DNA of 52,889 nt from Bacteroidota bacterium (GCA_947507965.1 CANNQU010000015.1:1-52889), one strand, 5' to 3'. Numbered from the stretch's first letter, positions 7,815 through 17,051 are shown. Numbers and translations: made by a program. The notes: a model not told the origin generated them from the letters alone.

Positions 7815-8648
7815 TTATTTGCTCATCGTAAACTTACCGGTCTTCATCTCATCGGCACTTTTTATTTCGTAGAAATAAATCCCCGACTTTAAATTTTCGA
7901 AATCAAGTGATTCACTCTGCATCCCTGCATTTTTTTCAAACATAAAACGATGAACGACCTTACCCATAACATCGCTAATCGTGATGGTAACTTTTGAATC
8001 TACTTTTAACTCATACACCAAGGTAGCATTTGACTTCACCGGATTTGGATAAATACGTGTTATGTTATTTCTTGTCGAGGAAGGGGTGATACCTGCTGGC
8101 GCCTCAAAGGTAAAATTATCAATACTTAAAGTGGTATTCACGTTATAGCCGGCATTAACAGAAGAATTGATCGAAATAAAACAACTATCGGGAGATATGG
8201 TGCTATTAAAATAGGTAAATGGGTAGCTAAACGTTTGCCAAGAAAAATCAGTATAAACGCCATTCCTTATTATCCGAGCAAGAATTTCACGCGACGCTGT
8301 TCCTGTATTCCATCGGGTTAGCATGATGTCAATCACACAAGTATCGGCAGCATTGGCAGCACCTAATGTAAATTTATAATCAAAAAAAGCTCTTGGCACC
8401 TTTGCTGTAAATGGAAATGAGGTTACTAGCTTACCCGAAGAAGCTGCTTCATTTTTTACCGCTGCACCAAATGCTCCATTCTTTACATGCCCCACCTTTA
8501 AAATACTTCCCCCCAATAAATTCCAATTAGCAATGCTGGTGTTATTGGTCCAGATTTCCATTCCAGAGTTAGTAAAACCATAATATCCTTGAGCTTTAAC
8601 TAAAACGGTAGCTAATAAGCAGGTGACTAATGCAATGTGTTTCATCAT
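7815..8648 (-). CDS. Secreted protein with type IX secretion sorting domain
   Basis: I do not recognise the main domain. From the ATG at 8648 the product is 277 aa: a signal peptide (MMKHIALVTCLLATVLVKAQ), then about 175 residues of beta-rich sequence (NSGMEIWTNNTSIANWNLLGG; LSIDNFTFEAP) resembling the jelly-roll/carbohydrate-binding modules that precede sorting domains, then a Por-type tail from about residue 197 (RIYPNPVKSNATLVYEL ... SGIYFYEIKSADEMKTGKFTM). The tail directs export across the outer membrane by the type IX system. A further in-frame ATG 42 bases upstream would put extra residues before the signal peptide and is less likely. No catalytic motif was seen. Confidence 0.8.
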   Translation of the reverse strand: MMKHIALVTCLLATVLVKAQGYYGFTNSGMEIWTNNTSIANWNLLGGSILKVGHVKNGAFGAAVKNEAASSGKLVTSFPFTAKVPRAFFDYKFTLGAANAADTCVIDIMLTRWNTGTASREILARIIRNGVYTDFSWQTFSYPFTYFNSTISPDSCFISINSSVNAGYNVNTTLSIDNFTFEAPAGITPSSTRNNITRIYPNPVKSNATLVYELKVDSKVTITISDVMGKVVHRFMFEKNAGMQSESLDFENLKSGIYFYEIKSADEMKTGKFTMSK

Positions 8649-8894
8649 TTGTGCGTTAATGTAAAAGTTGCAAGTAAAGTAATATTTCACAGTTTTTCCT
8701 ATAAAGTAAAAAAAAAATAAAAATATACCTGCTAAAAAAGAAATAGGAATCGGCTAATTAGTATCCTTAAATATACAATGTGTGTGCAAAATTGTATTAT
8801 TTCTCAATAAAAAAGAATTTAAATAATTTGGAAATAATTTTTTGTTAGCCTATCTGTAGTATATTCTATCCATAATTGGGCAAAAAAACAACGA

Positions 8895-8909
8895 TTGGCA
8901 CAATATTTG
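8895..8909 (+). promoter_or_regulatory. Sigma-54-like promoter (TTGGCAC-N5-TTG)
   Basis: TTGGCAC at 8895-8901 is followed by TTG at 8907-8909, the GG/-12 spacing of sigma-54 promoters; the -12 element reads TTGTG instead of TTGCW. An alternative sigma-A reading is TTG at 8876 with AATATTTG at 8902-8909 (N23, one mismatch). Both readings point right, into a stretch without a gene. Confidence 0.35.
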
Positions 8910-8915
8910 TGAATT

Positions 8916-8976
8916 ACTTGCAAATAGTTTTTGTTTTCATAGTTTTTGTTCATTAAGGGGCTTTGGCCCCTTTTTG
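8916..8976 (+). ncRNA. Candidate small RNA between an orphan promoter and terminator
   Basis: A rightward promoter-like site (8895-8909) is followed about 60 bases later by a strong terminator, and the short interval has no reading frame. It contains an imperfect direct repeat, TAGTTTTTGTTTTCAT (8925-8940) and TAGTTTTTGTTCAT (8940-8953). Both flanking genes lie on the minus strand, so this terminator has no protein gene to serve on its own strand. Function unknown. The alternative is a terminator that merely shields selU from antisense transcription. Confidence 0.25.
8955..8976 (+). terminator. Rho-independent terminator, plus orientation
   Basis: AAGGGGC-TTTG-GCCCCTT forms a 7-bp GC-rich stem with a tetraloop, followed by TTTGTCTTTTT. 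The U-tract is on the plus strand, although selU ends nearby on the minus strand; a minus reading has only a mixed tail. Confidence 0.75.
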
Positions 8977-8981
8977 TCTTT

Positions 8982-9992
8982 TTACTCATTTAGCGACTGT
9001 AAAAAATTCGCCACACTAAATTTATTTTCTAAATTTATTTTCTTCCTTTTTATTGCCTCCCGTTTATCTTGTCCAAAAGCATAGTTCTTATCATAATAAT
9101 TCAACAACTCCATAGCCCATGATTTCATATCGCCATGATCTAGGAATTGAAGTATTTCAGAAAGCTTTTTATCTCCGAGTCGCTTTTTAAGTAAACTGGT
9201 TTTTTCTCTTAGTTTTTCTCTTGGCAGTTCGGTATACTCTTTCATAATTCGGTTCAACCGTTCGGCATAACTTAATTCGATCTCATAGAGCATGGAACTT
9301 CGCATCATATCCCATAGTTGCAATGGAATGCAAATATTCCCAATTCTTCGACTTTCATCTTCAATCCAAAAGGCTTCGTTTCGATCACCTTGGAGAATCA
9401 CTTGCGACAGATTGTTTTCAAATTGTTCTTGCGTGGGTTGAGGCCATTGTTCAATACCCCCAAAAGTCGACCCTTTATGGTTGGCCAGTCCTTCCAGGTC
9501 AATAATTTGACCGCCGGATGCTCGTAACAGATGCAACAGTTCCGTTTTACCACTACCAGTCAATCCTCCGATCACTTTTACAGCGAATGCCTCATCAAAA
9601 GATTTCAATACCCATTGCCGGTATTGTTTATACCCTCCTTGGATGATATAAACATCAAACCCCATATTCTCTAATAGCTGCCCTACAATCCTGCTTCTCA
9701 AGCCACCTCTCCAGCAATGCAGGGTGATTTTTTGGTGTGGAAAGAGCTGGCTTATTTCTCTTATGATAGAAGCGAACTTACCTCCAAGAAGTTCATATCC
9801 CAACAGCACCGCCGCCTTATTACCTTTTTGCTTATAACAAATTCCTACCTGCCTTCGCTCCTCATTATTAAGCAATGGAACATTCACCGCATTGGGGATA
9901 TGGCCTTGTAAAAACTCTCCTTCACTACGTACATCCAGGGGTGTAAAGTTGCCATTACCGGTAATAATATCTGCGATTTCAACAATGTGCAT
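8982..9992 (-). CDS. mnmH: tRNA 2-selenouridine synthase (SelU/MnmH)
   Basis: SelU geranylates and then selenates 2-thiouridine at the wobble position of tRNAs for Lys, Glu and Gln. The 336-aa protein has an N-terminal rhodanese domain (LDVRSEGEFLQGHIPNAVNVPL, active-site C93 in HCWRGGLRS) and a C-terminal P-loop domain (GLTGSGKT, residues 143-150; DLEGLANHKGSTFG after it). Length and motif order agree with the family. It is divergent from guaA across about 60 bases. No selD or other selenium gene is in the window, so whether selenium is actually incorporated, or only the geranyl step, cannot be said. Confidence 0.93.
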   Translation of the reverse strand: MHIVEIADIITGNGNFTPLDVRSEGEFLQGHIPNAVNVPLLNNEERRQVGICYKQKGNKAAVLLGYELLGGKFASIIREISQLFPHQKITLHCWRGGLRSRIVGQLLENMGFDVYIIQGGYKQYRQWVLKSFDEAFAVKVIGGLTGSGKTELLHLLRASGGQIIDLEGLANHKGSTFGGIEQWPQPTQEQFENNLSQVILQGDRNEAFWIEDESRRIGNICIPLQLWDMMRSSMLYEIELSYAERLNRIMKEYTELPREKLREKTSLLKKRLGDKKLSEILQFLDHGDMKSWAMELLNYYDKNYAFGQDKREAIKRKKINLENKFSVANFLQSLNE

Positions 9993-10011
9993 AGTTATAA
10001 CAAAAATTAAA

Positions 10012-10040
10012 TTGCTGTTCTTCTTTATTTTCTAATTTCG
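10012..10040 (+). promoter_or_regulatory. guaA promoter (TTG-N18-TAATTTCG)
   Basis: TTG at 10012-10014 and TAATTTCG at 10033-10040 are 18 bases apart. The -7 box differs from TAnnTTTG by one base (C for T). The expected start is a few bases before the ATG at 10054. Confidence 0.5.
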
Positions 10041-10053
10041 CATCCTAAATATT

Positions 10054-11592
10054 ATGGCGCATTCTAGTATTCTTATTTTCGATTTTGGTTCGCAATATAC
10101 GCAATTGATAGCCCGTTGTGTTCGCGAAATGCAAGTGTATTGTGAAATTTTACCTTGGACTAAAATCCATGAAATAAACTTTTCTGATGAAAACATCAAA
10201 GGAGTAATTTTATCCGGAAGCCCCTACTCGGTGAGGCAGGAAGATGCTCCAAAACCTGATCTATCAAAAATACAAGGAATTAAACCATTGCTCGGCATTT
10301 GTTATGGGGCACAATTACTCGCTCAAAATGCAGGAGGTGCCGTGTCGCCATCAAAGATGAGAGAATATGGAAGAGCCCAGATTGATTCCATTTCAGAGAA
10401 TGAACTTTTTAATGGACTAGATAATCCAACAGAAGTGTGGATGAGCCATGCAGATACCATCTCCGAAATTCCTTCCACGTTTGATTTGATAGCAAAAACG
10501 GCTTCTATTCCTGTGGCTGCCTTTAAAATCAAGAATGAAGCTACCTATGGCATTCAATTTCATCCGGAGGTAACGCATAGTAAGGAAGGGCGTACCTTAT
10601 TAAAAAACTTTTTACTCCCCATTTGCGGATGTGTACAAGATTTCACACCCGAACATTTTATCGATGAAACGATTATTGAACTCCAAAAGAAAGTAAAGCA
10701 AGATAACGTGGTAATGGCGTTGAGCGGTGGCGTCGACAGTACGGTGGCTGCCGTTTTGCTTCATCAGGCCATAGGCCATCAGTTGTATTGCATTGTCGTT
10801 GACAATGGGCTAATGCGTAAAGATGAGATGCATCAGGTAATCGAAAATTACAAGCATTTAGGACTGAACATCAAAGCGGTAGATGCGAAACAAAAATTTT
10901 ATACTGCGCTGATCGGAATATCCGATCCTGAACAAAAAAGAAAAATCATTGGTCGCACTTTTATTGAAATATTCGATGAGGAAGCTCAGAAACGATCCGA
11001 TATTAAATGGCTCGGTCAAGGAACAATATATCCCGATGTGATTGAATCGGTTTCTGTAAATGGCCCAAGTGCAACCATAAAATCACATCATAACGTGGGC
11101 GGGCTGCCTGAAAAAATGAAGATGAAGATTGTGGAGCCACTGCGCTTATTGTTTAAAGATGAGGTTCGTAAAGTTGGCGCTGCTTTGGGTATCGACCCGA
11201 ATTTATTAAAACGCCACCCTTTTCCCGGACCTGGATTTGGAGTTCGAATTTTAGGCGACATTACCGAAGCAAAAGTAAAAATCTTGCAAGAGGCCGACGC
11301 CATTTATATGGAAAACTTACTGGAAAGCGGTTGGTATGATAAGGTTTGGCAGGCCGGGGCCATACTTACACCGATAAAAAGTGTGGGTGTCATGGGCGAT
11401 GAACGAACCTATGAAAATGTGTTAGCCTTACGCGCCGTGCATAGCAGCGATGGAATGACCGCCGACTGGGTACATTTGCCTTATGAGTTACTCGCTAAAA
11501 TAAGCAGCGAAATTATTAACCGGGTAAAAGGAGTTAATCGAGTGGTTTATGATATTAGCTCAAAACCACCCGCAACCATAGAATGGGAATAA
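10054..11592 (+). CDS. guaA: GMP synthase (glutamine-hydrolysing)
   Basis: Converts XMP, ATP and glutamine to GMP, the last step of guanine nucleotide synthesis. The 512-aa protein is full length. An N-terminal class I glutaminase domain has the nucleophile C83 ([10 protein letters not shown]) and the H170/E172 pair (FHPEVTHS). The ATP-pyrophosphatase domain carries SGGVDST at residues 224-230. The C-terminal dimerisation domain contains [16 protein letters not shown] and ends in the typical KPPATIEWE. The binding-protein gene follows after 15 bases. Confidence 0.98.
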   Translation: MAHSSILIFDFGSQYTQLIARCVREMQVYCEILPWTKIHEINFSDENIKGVILSGSPYSVRQEDAPKPDLSKIQGIKPLLGICYGAQLLAQNAGGAVSPSKMREYGRAQIDSISENELFNGLDNPTEVWMSHADTISEIPSTFDLIAKTASIPVAAFKIKNEATYGIQFHPEVTHSKEGRTLLKNFLLPICGCVQDFTPEHFIDETIIELQKKVKQDNVVMALSGGVDSTVAAVLLHQAIGHQLYCIVVDNGLMRKDEMHQVIENYKHLGLNIKAVDAKQKFYTALIGISDPEQKRKIIGRTFIEIFDEEAQKRSDIKWLGQGTIYPDVIESVSVNGPSATIKSHHNVGGLPEKMKMKIVEPLRLLFKDEVRKVGAALGIDPNLLKRHPFPGPGFGVRILGDITEAKVKILQEADAIYMENLLESGWYDKVWQAGAILTPIKSVGVMGDERTYENVLALRAVHSSDGMTADWVHLPYELLAKISSEIINRVKGVNRVVYDISSKPPATIEWE

Positions 11593-11607
11593 TTGAATAT
11601 AAAATAA

Positions 11608-12834
11608 ATGTCTCACATTAAAATAATGAATTCGTTTTTGGTCTTCGTTGCTTTGTCGTTAAGTACACGCTCCGAATTGAACGCGCAGATTTTACAACTA
11701 GAGCAGACACCGATTACAGCAGACTATGCTCCACAAAGCAGTACCAAACGTACTTCAGGTCGTATTTTTAAGGTGGGTTTATTCTTACCATTTTTTAAAG
11801 ATGGAGGAGATACAACCGCTTTACAACACGCCTTTGCTCTGTCGAGCCTAGATTATTTAGCGGGTGTAAGAGTGGCCATCGATTCGATTGAAAAAACAGG
11901 AGACGTAGCCATCGAATTTTATGTAGAAGACACCGAATTAGATAGCAGCATCGTGGAATCGCTGCTATGGAGAGATGATTATCGAGACCTCGATGTTTTA
12001 ATTGGTCCTATCTTTCAAAGCGGTATTGAGATGGCTCTGCCAATTATTCAAAAGCGAAAGACGGTGCTATACCTGCCTTTTGAAAAAGACTTTAAATTTA
12101 AAGACCTTCAACATTTTATTTCCTCCCAAAAGAACACCGCTGCATCTGCTGCCTATTTTTCGAGTTATTTTCTTAAAAATTTCAATGCGCAAAGAAAAAA
12201 CTTCATCCTGATTTATAACTCCAAAGAAGGAAAATATGGAAGAGAAGCTAGAGAAATGGATAGCCTGATTGGAGTTTCTTTGGCAAAAGAAGTAGATACG
12301 ACGAATATTAAAACAATAGACCTTTCACGGAAAGAAAACGAAAAGGCAATAGCAAAACTAAGCTCCACAAAAAAATACGTATTCTTTATCAACACCAAAA
12401 ACAGTTTCTATGCCAATGAAGCACTGGCTCAGATTAAACTTTTAAAGTCGAATGCTCCCGAAATCTACTGTTTCTTTGAAATTCTAGAATCAGAGATACC
12501 CGCTTACGAAACTTGGGATACGCTTAGCGTGAAGTTTTTTTCGCGATTTTTTGTAAACTTTGAAGATGTACCAACGGGGGCTTTGCGTAAAAAAATTATT
12601 AATTCATACAACCAAGACCCGGTAGAGTTTACGTATAAAGGGTATAACGATATTTGGTTTTTGGCACACGCTTTTGTCAATGGTGATAACTGGCTTCCAA
12701 AAAGTTTAGAAAACGAATACACCAATGAAGTCTCCGGGTATTATTATTATCAGGACTCTACTACAGGCGGAATTTATAATAGCTACCACGCCGTATGGCG
12801 GTATGAAAAACTAAAACTTTTTCGTCAATACTAA
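11608..12834 (+). CDS. Periplasmic-binding-fold protein (amino-acid-ABC/Leu-binding-like), exported
   Basis: The 408-aa protein has a signal peptide (LVFVALSLSTRSELNAQ) and then a type I periplasmic-binding-protein fold beginning FKVGLFLPFF, with ALSSLDYLAGVRVAIDSIEKTGDVAIEFYV, DVLIGPIFQSGIEMALPIIQ and KNFILIYNSKEGKYG. In Bacteroidota a protein of this type, often carrying LysM repeats, is commonly found next to guaA; no LysM is visible here. No transporter permease is adjacent, so it may have an envelope role unrelated to transport. The following methylase gene overlaps its stop codon by one base (TAATG), which indicates co-translation. ATG 11608 and ATG 11626 are both possible starts. Confidence 0.7.
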   Translation: MSHIKIMNSFLVFVALSLSTRSELNAQILQLEQTPITADYAPQSSTKRTSGRIFKVGLFLPFFKDGGDTTALQHAFALSSLDYLAGVRVAIDSIEKTGDVAIEFYVEDTELDSSIVESLLWRDDYRDLDVLIGPIFQSGIEMALPIIQKRKTVLYLPFEKDFKFKDLQHFISSQKNTAASAAYFSSYFLKNFNAQRKNFILIYNSKEGKYGREAREMDSLIGVSLAKEVDTTNIKTIDLSRKENEKAIAKLSSTKKYVFFINTKNSFYANEALAQIKLLKSNAPEIYCFFEILESEIPAYETWDTLSVKFFSRFFVNFEDVPTGALRKKIINSYNQDPVEFTYKGYNDIWFLAHAFVNGDNWLPKSLENEYTNEVSGYYYYQDSTTGGIYNSYHAVWRYEKLKLFRQY

Positions 12835-14024
12835 TGCGAGAAACGGTACAACTCGGTTATATAAAACAAATGCTTACCGAATATCCTGACGATATTCCAT
12901 TGCACTTTTTCTTAAAAGATTTTTACAGAAAACATCCCCAGTTTGGTTCTCGCGATAGGAAATTTTATAGTGAACTAATTTATAAATACTTTCGTTGCAA
13001 AACACTCTTTGAAAAATTGCCATTCGAAGAGAAGCTATGCTACAGCGGCTTTCTCACTTCTATTACACCAATTCCATTTTACCGCTATTTAATAACCCTT
13101 CAAAATGATGCCTTGCCGCTGTTAGAAAACTGGCATTTAACACGAGAAGAAAAAATTAAATTGCTCTCTTCTGCAGGAAAAATTTCCTGGTTACGGTACT
13201 TTCCCTCGAATCCATTAATAGACCGTGAATTAGATGTTGAAGGCTTTTTAAAATCACACCTAAAACAGCCTAAATTTTACATTCGTGTAAACCAAAAATG
13301 GACGCAACAAACAGAAAAGAAGCTGCGAGAACAAAATATTGAATTTGAGCAATCGAATGATACTTTTAGTTTTAAGGCAACCTTGGATATGGCAAAACTC
13401 CTACCCGAGAATAGTTATGAAGTGCAAGACCTTTCTTCCCAAAAAACGATATCGTTGATGGCGTTTGAAGGAAATGAAAATATTTGGGATTGCTGTGCTG
13501 GTGCTGGTGGTAAAAGCTTGATGATTCTGGATAAATACCCTGAGATAAAATTATTTTGCAGTGACAATCGAGCGACTATCATTTCCAATTTAAAGGTACG
13601 GTTCGCTAAAAACAATATAAAACCGCAAGGTGTGGATGTTTATGATGTTGTTAAAAAAAACAGCGCATTAACATTTAATGGCAACACCCTATCGGAATCC
13701 TTCTTCGACGTTATTATCGCCGACGTTCCATGTTCGGGAAGTGGTACCTGGGGACGCACTCCCGAGCGCTTAAGTCAATTTAAAGAGGAGGAAATTGAAC
13801 GATACGGTAACCTGCAAAAAAGCATTGTGAAAAACGTCCTTCCTTTCTTAAAGGTAGGAGGCAAATTAATATACATCACCTGCTCGGTATATGCCAGTGA
13901 GAATACCGAAAACATAAAATTAATGGAGCGCTTGGGGCTAGTCGTTAGTAGCAAAAATTATTTTGTGGGATACGATACAGGTGCCGACACCTTGTTTGGC
14001 ATGGTACTAAAGAAAATTTTTTAA
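12834..14024 (+). CDS. RsmB/NOP-family RNA (cytosine-5)-methyltransferase
   Basis: An m5C methyltransferase acting on RNA with SAM as donor. The 396-aa protein has an N-terminal helical region (residues 1-140, NusB-like but divergent) and a Rossmann methylase core: SAM-binding DCCAGAGGKS at 219-228, motif IV DVPCSGSGTWGRTPE with C300, and motif VI YITCS with the catalytic C350. Both cysteines of the m5C mechanism are therefore present. The C-terminus is compact. RsmB (16S rRNA C967) is the closest well-known relative, but the target base cannot be assigned here. Last gene of the guaA run. Confidence 0.88.
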   Translation: MRETVQLGYIKQMLTEYPDDIPLHFFLKDFYRKHPQFGSRDRKFYSELIYKYFRCKTLFEKLPFEEKLCYSGFLTSITPIPFYRYLITLQNDALPLLENWHLTREEKIKLLSSAGKISWLRYFPSNPLIDRELDVEGFLKSHLKQPKFYIRVNQKWTQQTEKKLREQNIEFEQSNDTFSFKATLDMAKLLPENSYEVQDLSSQKTISLMAFEGNENIWDCCAGAGGKSLMILDKYPEIKLFCSDNRATIISNLKVRFAKNNIKPQGVDVYDVVKKNSALTFNGNTLSESFFDVIIADVPCSGSGTWGRTPERLSQFKEEEIERYGNLQKSIVKNVLPFLKVGGKLIYITCSVYASENTENIKLMERLGLVVSSKNYFVGYDTGADTLFGMVLKKIF

Positions 14025-14063
14025 CGGCATCTTCGTAAAACGTTTGAAAAACATCCGAACTAT

Positions 14064-15047
14064 TTAAAATGCGGGCAATACCGGCTTATTTTGAAGTATG
14101 GCTTCGATTTTTTCCATTACCTCGGCCGTGAGCGTTGTATATTTTTCAATAGCCGTGAGGTTTTCCTCCAACTGAATCGCTTTTGTAGCACCTAAAATTA
14201 CGGTGCTGACATTGGTGTTTTTTAAGCACCAGGATAAAGCCAACACGGGCAATGACAAATTTAAATCCTTTGCTAAAGCTTGGAGTAAATTTATTTTATC
14301 GGTGCGCTCTTTGTTGATGGTACTGTCTTTCAACCACGCTAAATTCTCATCACCTAAGCGTGTATTAGCTGGCACTCCGTTATGATATTTGCCACTCAAA
14401 AGCCCTGATGCCAATGGACTCCATACCGTTGTTCCTAATCCTTTGTGCTTAAATAAATGGGAGAATTCATTTTCCATCTTACCTCGAACAAACATATTAT
14501 AATGTGGCTGCTCCACCATAGGTTTAATCAAATGATGTACCTCGCAAAGGAGATGGGCTTCCATGATCTCACTGGCACTCCACTCACTTGTACCCCAATA
14601 TAATATTTTACCCTGAGTAATCAAATTATGCATAGCCCAAACCGTTTCTTCTATTGGAACGGTCTTATCGGGTCGATGACAAAACATCAGGTCGATATAA
14701 TCGAGTTGAAGGCTTCGAAGTGATTTTTGGGTAGCCTCAAAGATATGCTTACGACTTAACCCCTTCTGATTCGGCTTCCCATCCTCATTACCCCAAAATA
14801 TTTTACTCGACACCAGATAGCTGCTCCTTGACCAGGTTTTTTGTTTTAGAATATTACCCATCACCACTTCGCTTTTCCCTCCCTGATAACTTTCTGCATT
14901 ATCAAAAAAATTAACGCCTGCATCGTAACTAATGCTCATTAACGTATCGGCCATCGTATCGTCAATATGCCCTCCAAAGGTAAGCCATGTGCCCAAGGAG
15001 AGCGCCGAAATTTGCAACCCTGAGTTGCCTAATCTTCTATATTCCAT
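14064..15047 (-). CDS. Aldo-keto reductase, Kv-channel-beta-like subfamily
   Basis: An NADPH-dependent carbonyl reductase of the AKR superfamily, 327 aa from the ATG at 15047. The catalytic tetrad is visible: D49 (FFDNAES), Y54 (YQGG), K82 (SSKIFW) and H124 (MFCHRPD). The sequences RLGNSGLQISALSLGTW and WSPLASGLLSGKY are typical of the branch that includes Kv-beta subunits and YghZ. A longer reading from a TTG at 15056 is rejected because that codon lies inside the TACCTTTG -7 box. The mRNA probably begins at or next to the ATG. Substrate unknown. Confidence 0.9.
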   Translation of the reverse strand: MEYRRLGNSGLQISALSLGTWLTFGGHIDDTMADTLMSISYDAGVNFFDNAESYQGGKSEVVMGNILKQKTWSRSSYLVSSKIFWGNEDGKPNQKGLSRKHIFEATQKSLRSLQLDYIDLMFCHRPDKTVPIEETVWAMHNLITQGKILYWGTSEWSASEIMEAHLLCEVHHLIKPMVEQPHYNMFVRGKMENEFSHLFKHKGLGTTVWSPLASGLLSGKYHNGVPANTRLGDENLAWLKDSTINKERTDKINLLQALAKDLNLSLPVLALSWCLKNTNVSTVILGATKAIQLEENLTAIEKYTTLTAEVMEKIEAILQNKPVLPAF

Positions 15048-15053
15048 AGACGG

Positions 15054-15061
15054 CAAAGGTA
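15054..15061 (-). promoter_or_regulatory. -7 box of the aldo-keto reductase gene
   Basis: TACCTTTG on the minus strand ends six bases before the ATG at 15047, so the transcript would be leaderless or nearly so. This decides the start codon. Confidence 0.6.
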
Positions 15062-15185
15062 TCTTTTTATTCTCATCATACCTTCATTTGGCAACTCCTG
15101 TTGGTTTACCTAAAGCTAAATTAAACCATTTCATTTTCTACCTGTCATAGCAGCTCATCCTATAACCTCTAAATTTATTTTTATT

Positions 15186-15623
15186 ATGAAAATTTTCAAA
15201 TCATTCGTGGTCATTTTTTTTCTCTTCACCACCCTTTCCAACCAAGCTCATGGTACACGTCTTTCTGCCGAAGAACGCGCCTTAGTTTTAACCTTCAGAA
15301 TGAGCAAATATTTGCAACTCACTGAATTACAGAAAACGGAAATTATGAAAATCCATCAGACATCCATTGAAACGTTAGATCAAGCCAAGCTACAATTCAG
15401 AGAGAATAAAGAAATGCTCAAAAAATCGATTAAAAAAATATACATCGAACAAAATGCAGAACTTCAAAAGATACTAACAAAAGAACAATTTGAAACCTAT
15501 AAGCTGAAACAAATTGCAGAACGCGATCGAATAAAAAAAGCACGTAAAACAATGCGCGAACAAAAGTGCGGAGATCAACCGACGACTGTGCCCGATCAAA
15601 ATCCAAATGTTCCGAAAAAGTAA
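15186..15623 (+). CDS. Small exported helical protein, Spy/CpxP-like
   Basis: The 145-aa product has a signal peptide (MKIFKSFVVIFFLFTTLSNQAHG) and then an all-helical, highly charged body: a pattern of LTELQKTEIMKIHQTS, a coiled segment, and LQKILTKEQFETYKLKQ. This resembles the LTxxQ-type repeats of periplasmic chaperones and stress sensors of the Spy/CpxP group, common in Bacteroidota. The C-terminus is proline-rich and hydrophilic. It is followed by frr after 66 bases. Role in envelope stress is inference from the repeat pattern alone. Confidence 0.6.
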   Translation: MKIFKSFVVIFFLFTTLSNQAHGTRLSAEERALVLTFRMSKYLQLTELQKTEIMKIHQTSIETLDQAKLQFRENKEMLKKSIKKIYIEQNAELQKILTKEQFETYKLKQIAERDRIKKARKTMREQKCGDQPTTVPDQNPNVPKK

Positions 15624-15656
15624 TTAGAGCAGCTATATTTTGGTAATCGTATTTAG

Positions 15657-15664
15657 TATATTTG
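15657..15664 (+). promoter_or_regulatory. -7 box of the frr promoter
   Basis: TATATTTG matches the Bacteroidota consensus and lies 25 bases before the frr ATG. A TTG at 15640 is only 14 bases upstream, shorter than usual. Confidence 0.5.
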
Positions 15665-15689
15665 CAGCCAAATTTAAAAAATTAGTATT

Positions 15690-16253
15690 ATGCAAGAACA
15701 AGCTAAAGCACTGCACGACGATACCAAAATCAAAATGGATAACGCCTACAACCATGCCACCGATCTTATTGCTAAGGTTCGTGCGGGTAAAGCCACCCCA
15801 GGAATGATGGATGTAGTAATGGTAGATTATTACGGAACCTTAACCCCTTTGAGTCAGGTAGCCAATGTAACCACTCCGGATGCCCGCACCATTCAAATAC
15901 AACCATGGGAAGCCAGCCTGATTGCAGAGATTGAGAAAGGGATAAGCAAAGCCAATTTAGGGCTCAACCCACAGAACGATGGAAAATTAGTACGCATTAC
16001 CGTTCCTCCGCTAACCGAAGAGCGCAGAAAAGATTTGGTGAAACAGGCGAAATCGGAAGCTGAAAATGGCAAGATTGCCATTCGAAATATTAGAAAAGAT
16101 TCAATGGAGAAGTCGAAAGCCCTTGTAAAGGCAGGGCTACCCCAAGATGATGGAAAAAAATTGGACGAACAAATCCAAAAACTTACAGATGCCGGCATTG
16201 TACAACTTGATAAAACCCTTGAACATAAAGAAAAAGAGATTTTAACCGTCTGA
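15690..16253 (+). CDS. frr: Ribosome recycling factor
   Basis: Works with EF-G to split the post-termination ribosome. The 187-aa length is standard. Typical segments are visible: LIAKVRAGKATPGMMD (family form of the RTGRASP motif), VDYYGTLTPLSQVANVTTPDART, QPWEASLIAEIEKGISKANLGLNPQNDGKLVRITVPPLTEERRKDL (shown in the order found) and the C-terminal helices. A strong bidirectional terminator follows at 16307. Confidence 0.97.
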   Translation: MQEQAKALHDDTKIKMDNAYNHATDLIAKVRAGKATPGMMDVVMVDYYGTLTPLSQVANVTTPDARTIQIQPWEASLIAEIEKGISKANLGLNPQNDGKLVRITVPPLTEERRKDLVKQAKSEAENGKIAIRNIRKDSMEKSKALVKAGLPQDDGKKLDEQIQKLTDAGIVQLDKTLEHKEKEILTV

Positions 16254-16306
16254 AATGGTTACGAAAAAAGAATCGATGAGGTAATTCAAAAAGAATTTCC
16301 ATCAAC

Positions 16307-16340
16307 AAAAAACCTCGCCAGTAAAATGACGAGGTTTTTT
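16307..16340. terminator. Bidirectional terminator between frr and the DUF5606 gene
   Basis: AAAAAACCTCG (16307-16317) pairs with CGAGGTTTTTT (16330-16340), an 11-bp stem with a 12-base loop. U-tracts are present in both directions, so it can end both convergent genes. Confidence 0.88.
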
Positions 16341-16359
16341 GCTGTACGGGTATAAAAAG

Positions 16360-16902
16360 CTAAACCGTTTTACGGTTAATGGCGGTCTTGCTTGCACTGC
16401 TTTTGCCTTTAGTATCAATTTTTGCTTGATGCTGACTCTTTATGACATTGCTTTTGGCTTCATGATGCTCAATTTTTGTTTCGTCCGTATCTTCTTCATC
16501 TTTGGCTTTACGCATCGCTTCAAAGTCCAAATCTTTTCCAATTAAAACATACCACTGAATGAGTCGTTTGATATCCGAATTATGCACACGCTCTTTATCG
16601 AAGTTAGGCAGTACCATTTCGAAAAACAGCTTCAATGCTTCGTCATTACTTTTAGCAGCGGGAAGTTCAGCTCCAGCAACGACAACATCGTTCAATTTAA
16701 CCATTACCTCACGTAATTTTATGTCTTCCTCTGTAGTAAACATAGAGATGTCATCAAGCACAGAGAACCGTTGTGAAACAGAAACAGAGGTACGTACTTT
16801 GGAAGCATCTAAACTCTCTACTACTAAATTAGCTTTACCGTGTGCTACAATTTTATATAATCCCGGCTTACCTGAAATGTGAACGATATCTTTTAACTCC
16901 AT
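16360..16902 (-). CDS. DUF5606 domain protein
   Basis: A 180-aa protein conserved in Bacteroidota with no known function. It begins with the typical MELKDIVHISGKPGLYKIV, followed by a beta-rich domain to about residue 125 (VESLDASKVRTSVSVSQRFS; DISMFTTEEDIKLREVM; FFEMVLPNFDKERVHNSDIKRLIQWYVLI), and a charged, probably disordered tail rich in Lys, Glu and Ser. There is no signal peptide or membrane segment, so it is probably cytoplasmic. It faces frr across the shared terminator and is divergent from the RmlD-like gene. Confidence 0.82.
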   Translation of the reverse strand: MELKDIVHISGKPGLYKIVAHGKANLVVESLDASKVRTSVSVSQRFSVLDDISMFTTEEDIKLREVMVKLNDVVVAGAELPAAKSNDEALKLFFEMVLPNFDKERVHNSDIKRLIQWYVLIGKDLDFEAMRKAKDEEDTDETKIEHHEAKSNVIKSQHQAKIDTKGKSSASKTAINRKTV

Positions 16903-17051
16903 AATTGGTTTGATTTTGTGTTTGTAAAAGTATAAAAAACTTAACGAATTATTAGTAACTGAATATGAACACAGAGAACTTTTAACTGAAATTTACAATA
17001 ATGCAATTCAAGAAACAGAATATCAAGTTCCTCAAATTTCCATTTTACGCT

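Noticed and set aside
15893-16198. 101-codon minus-strand frame in frr
   Set aside because: Antisense to a universally conserved gene.
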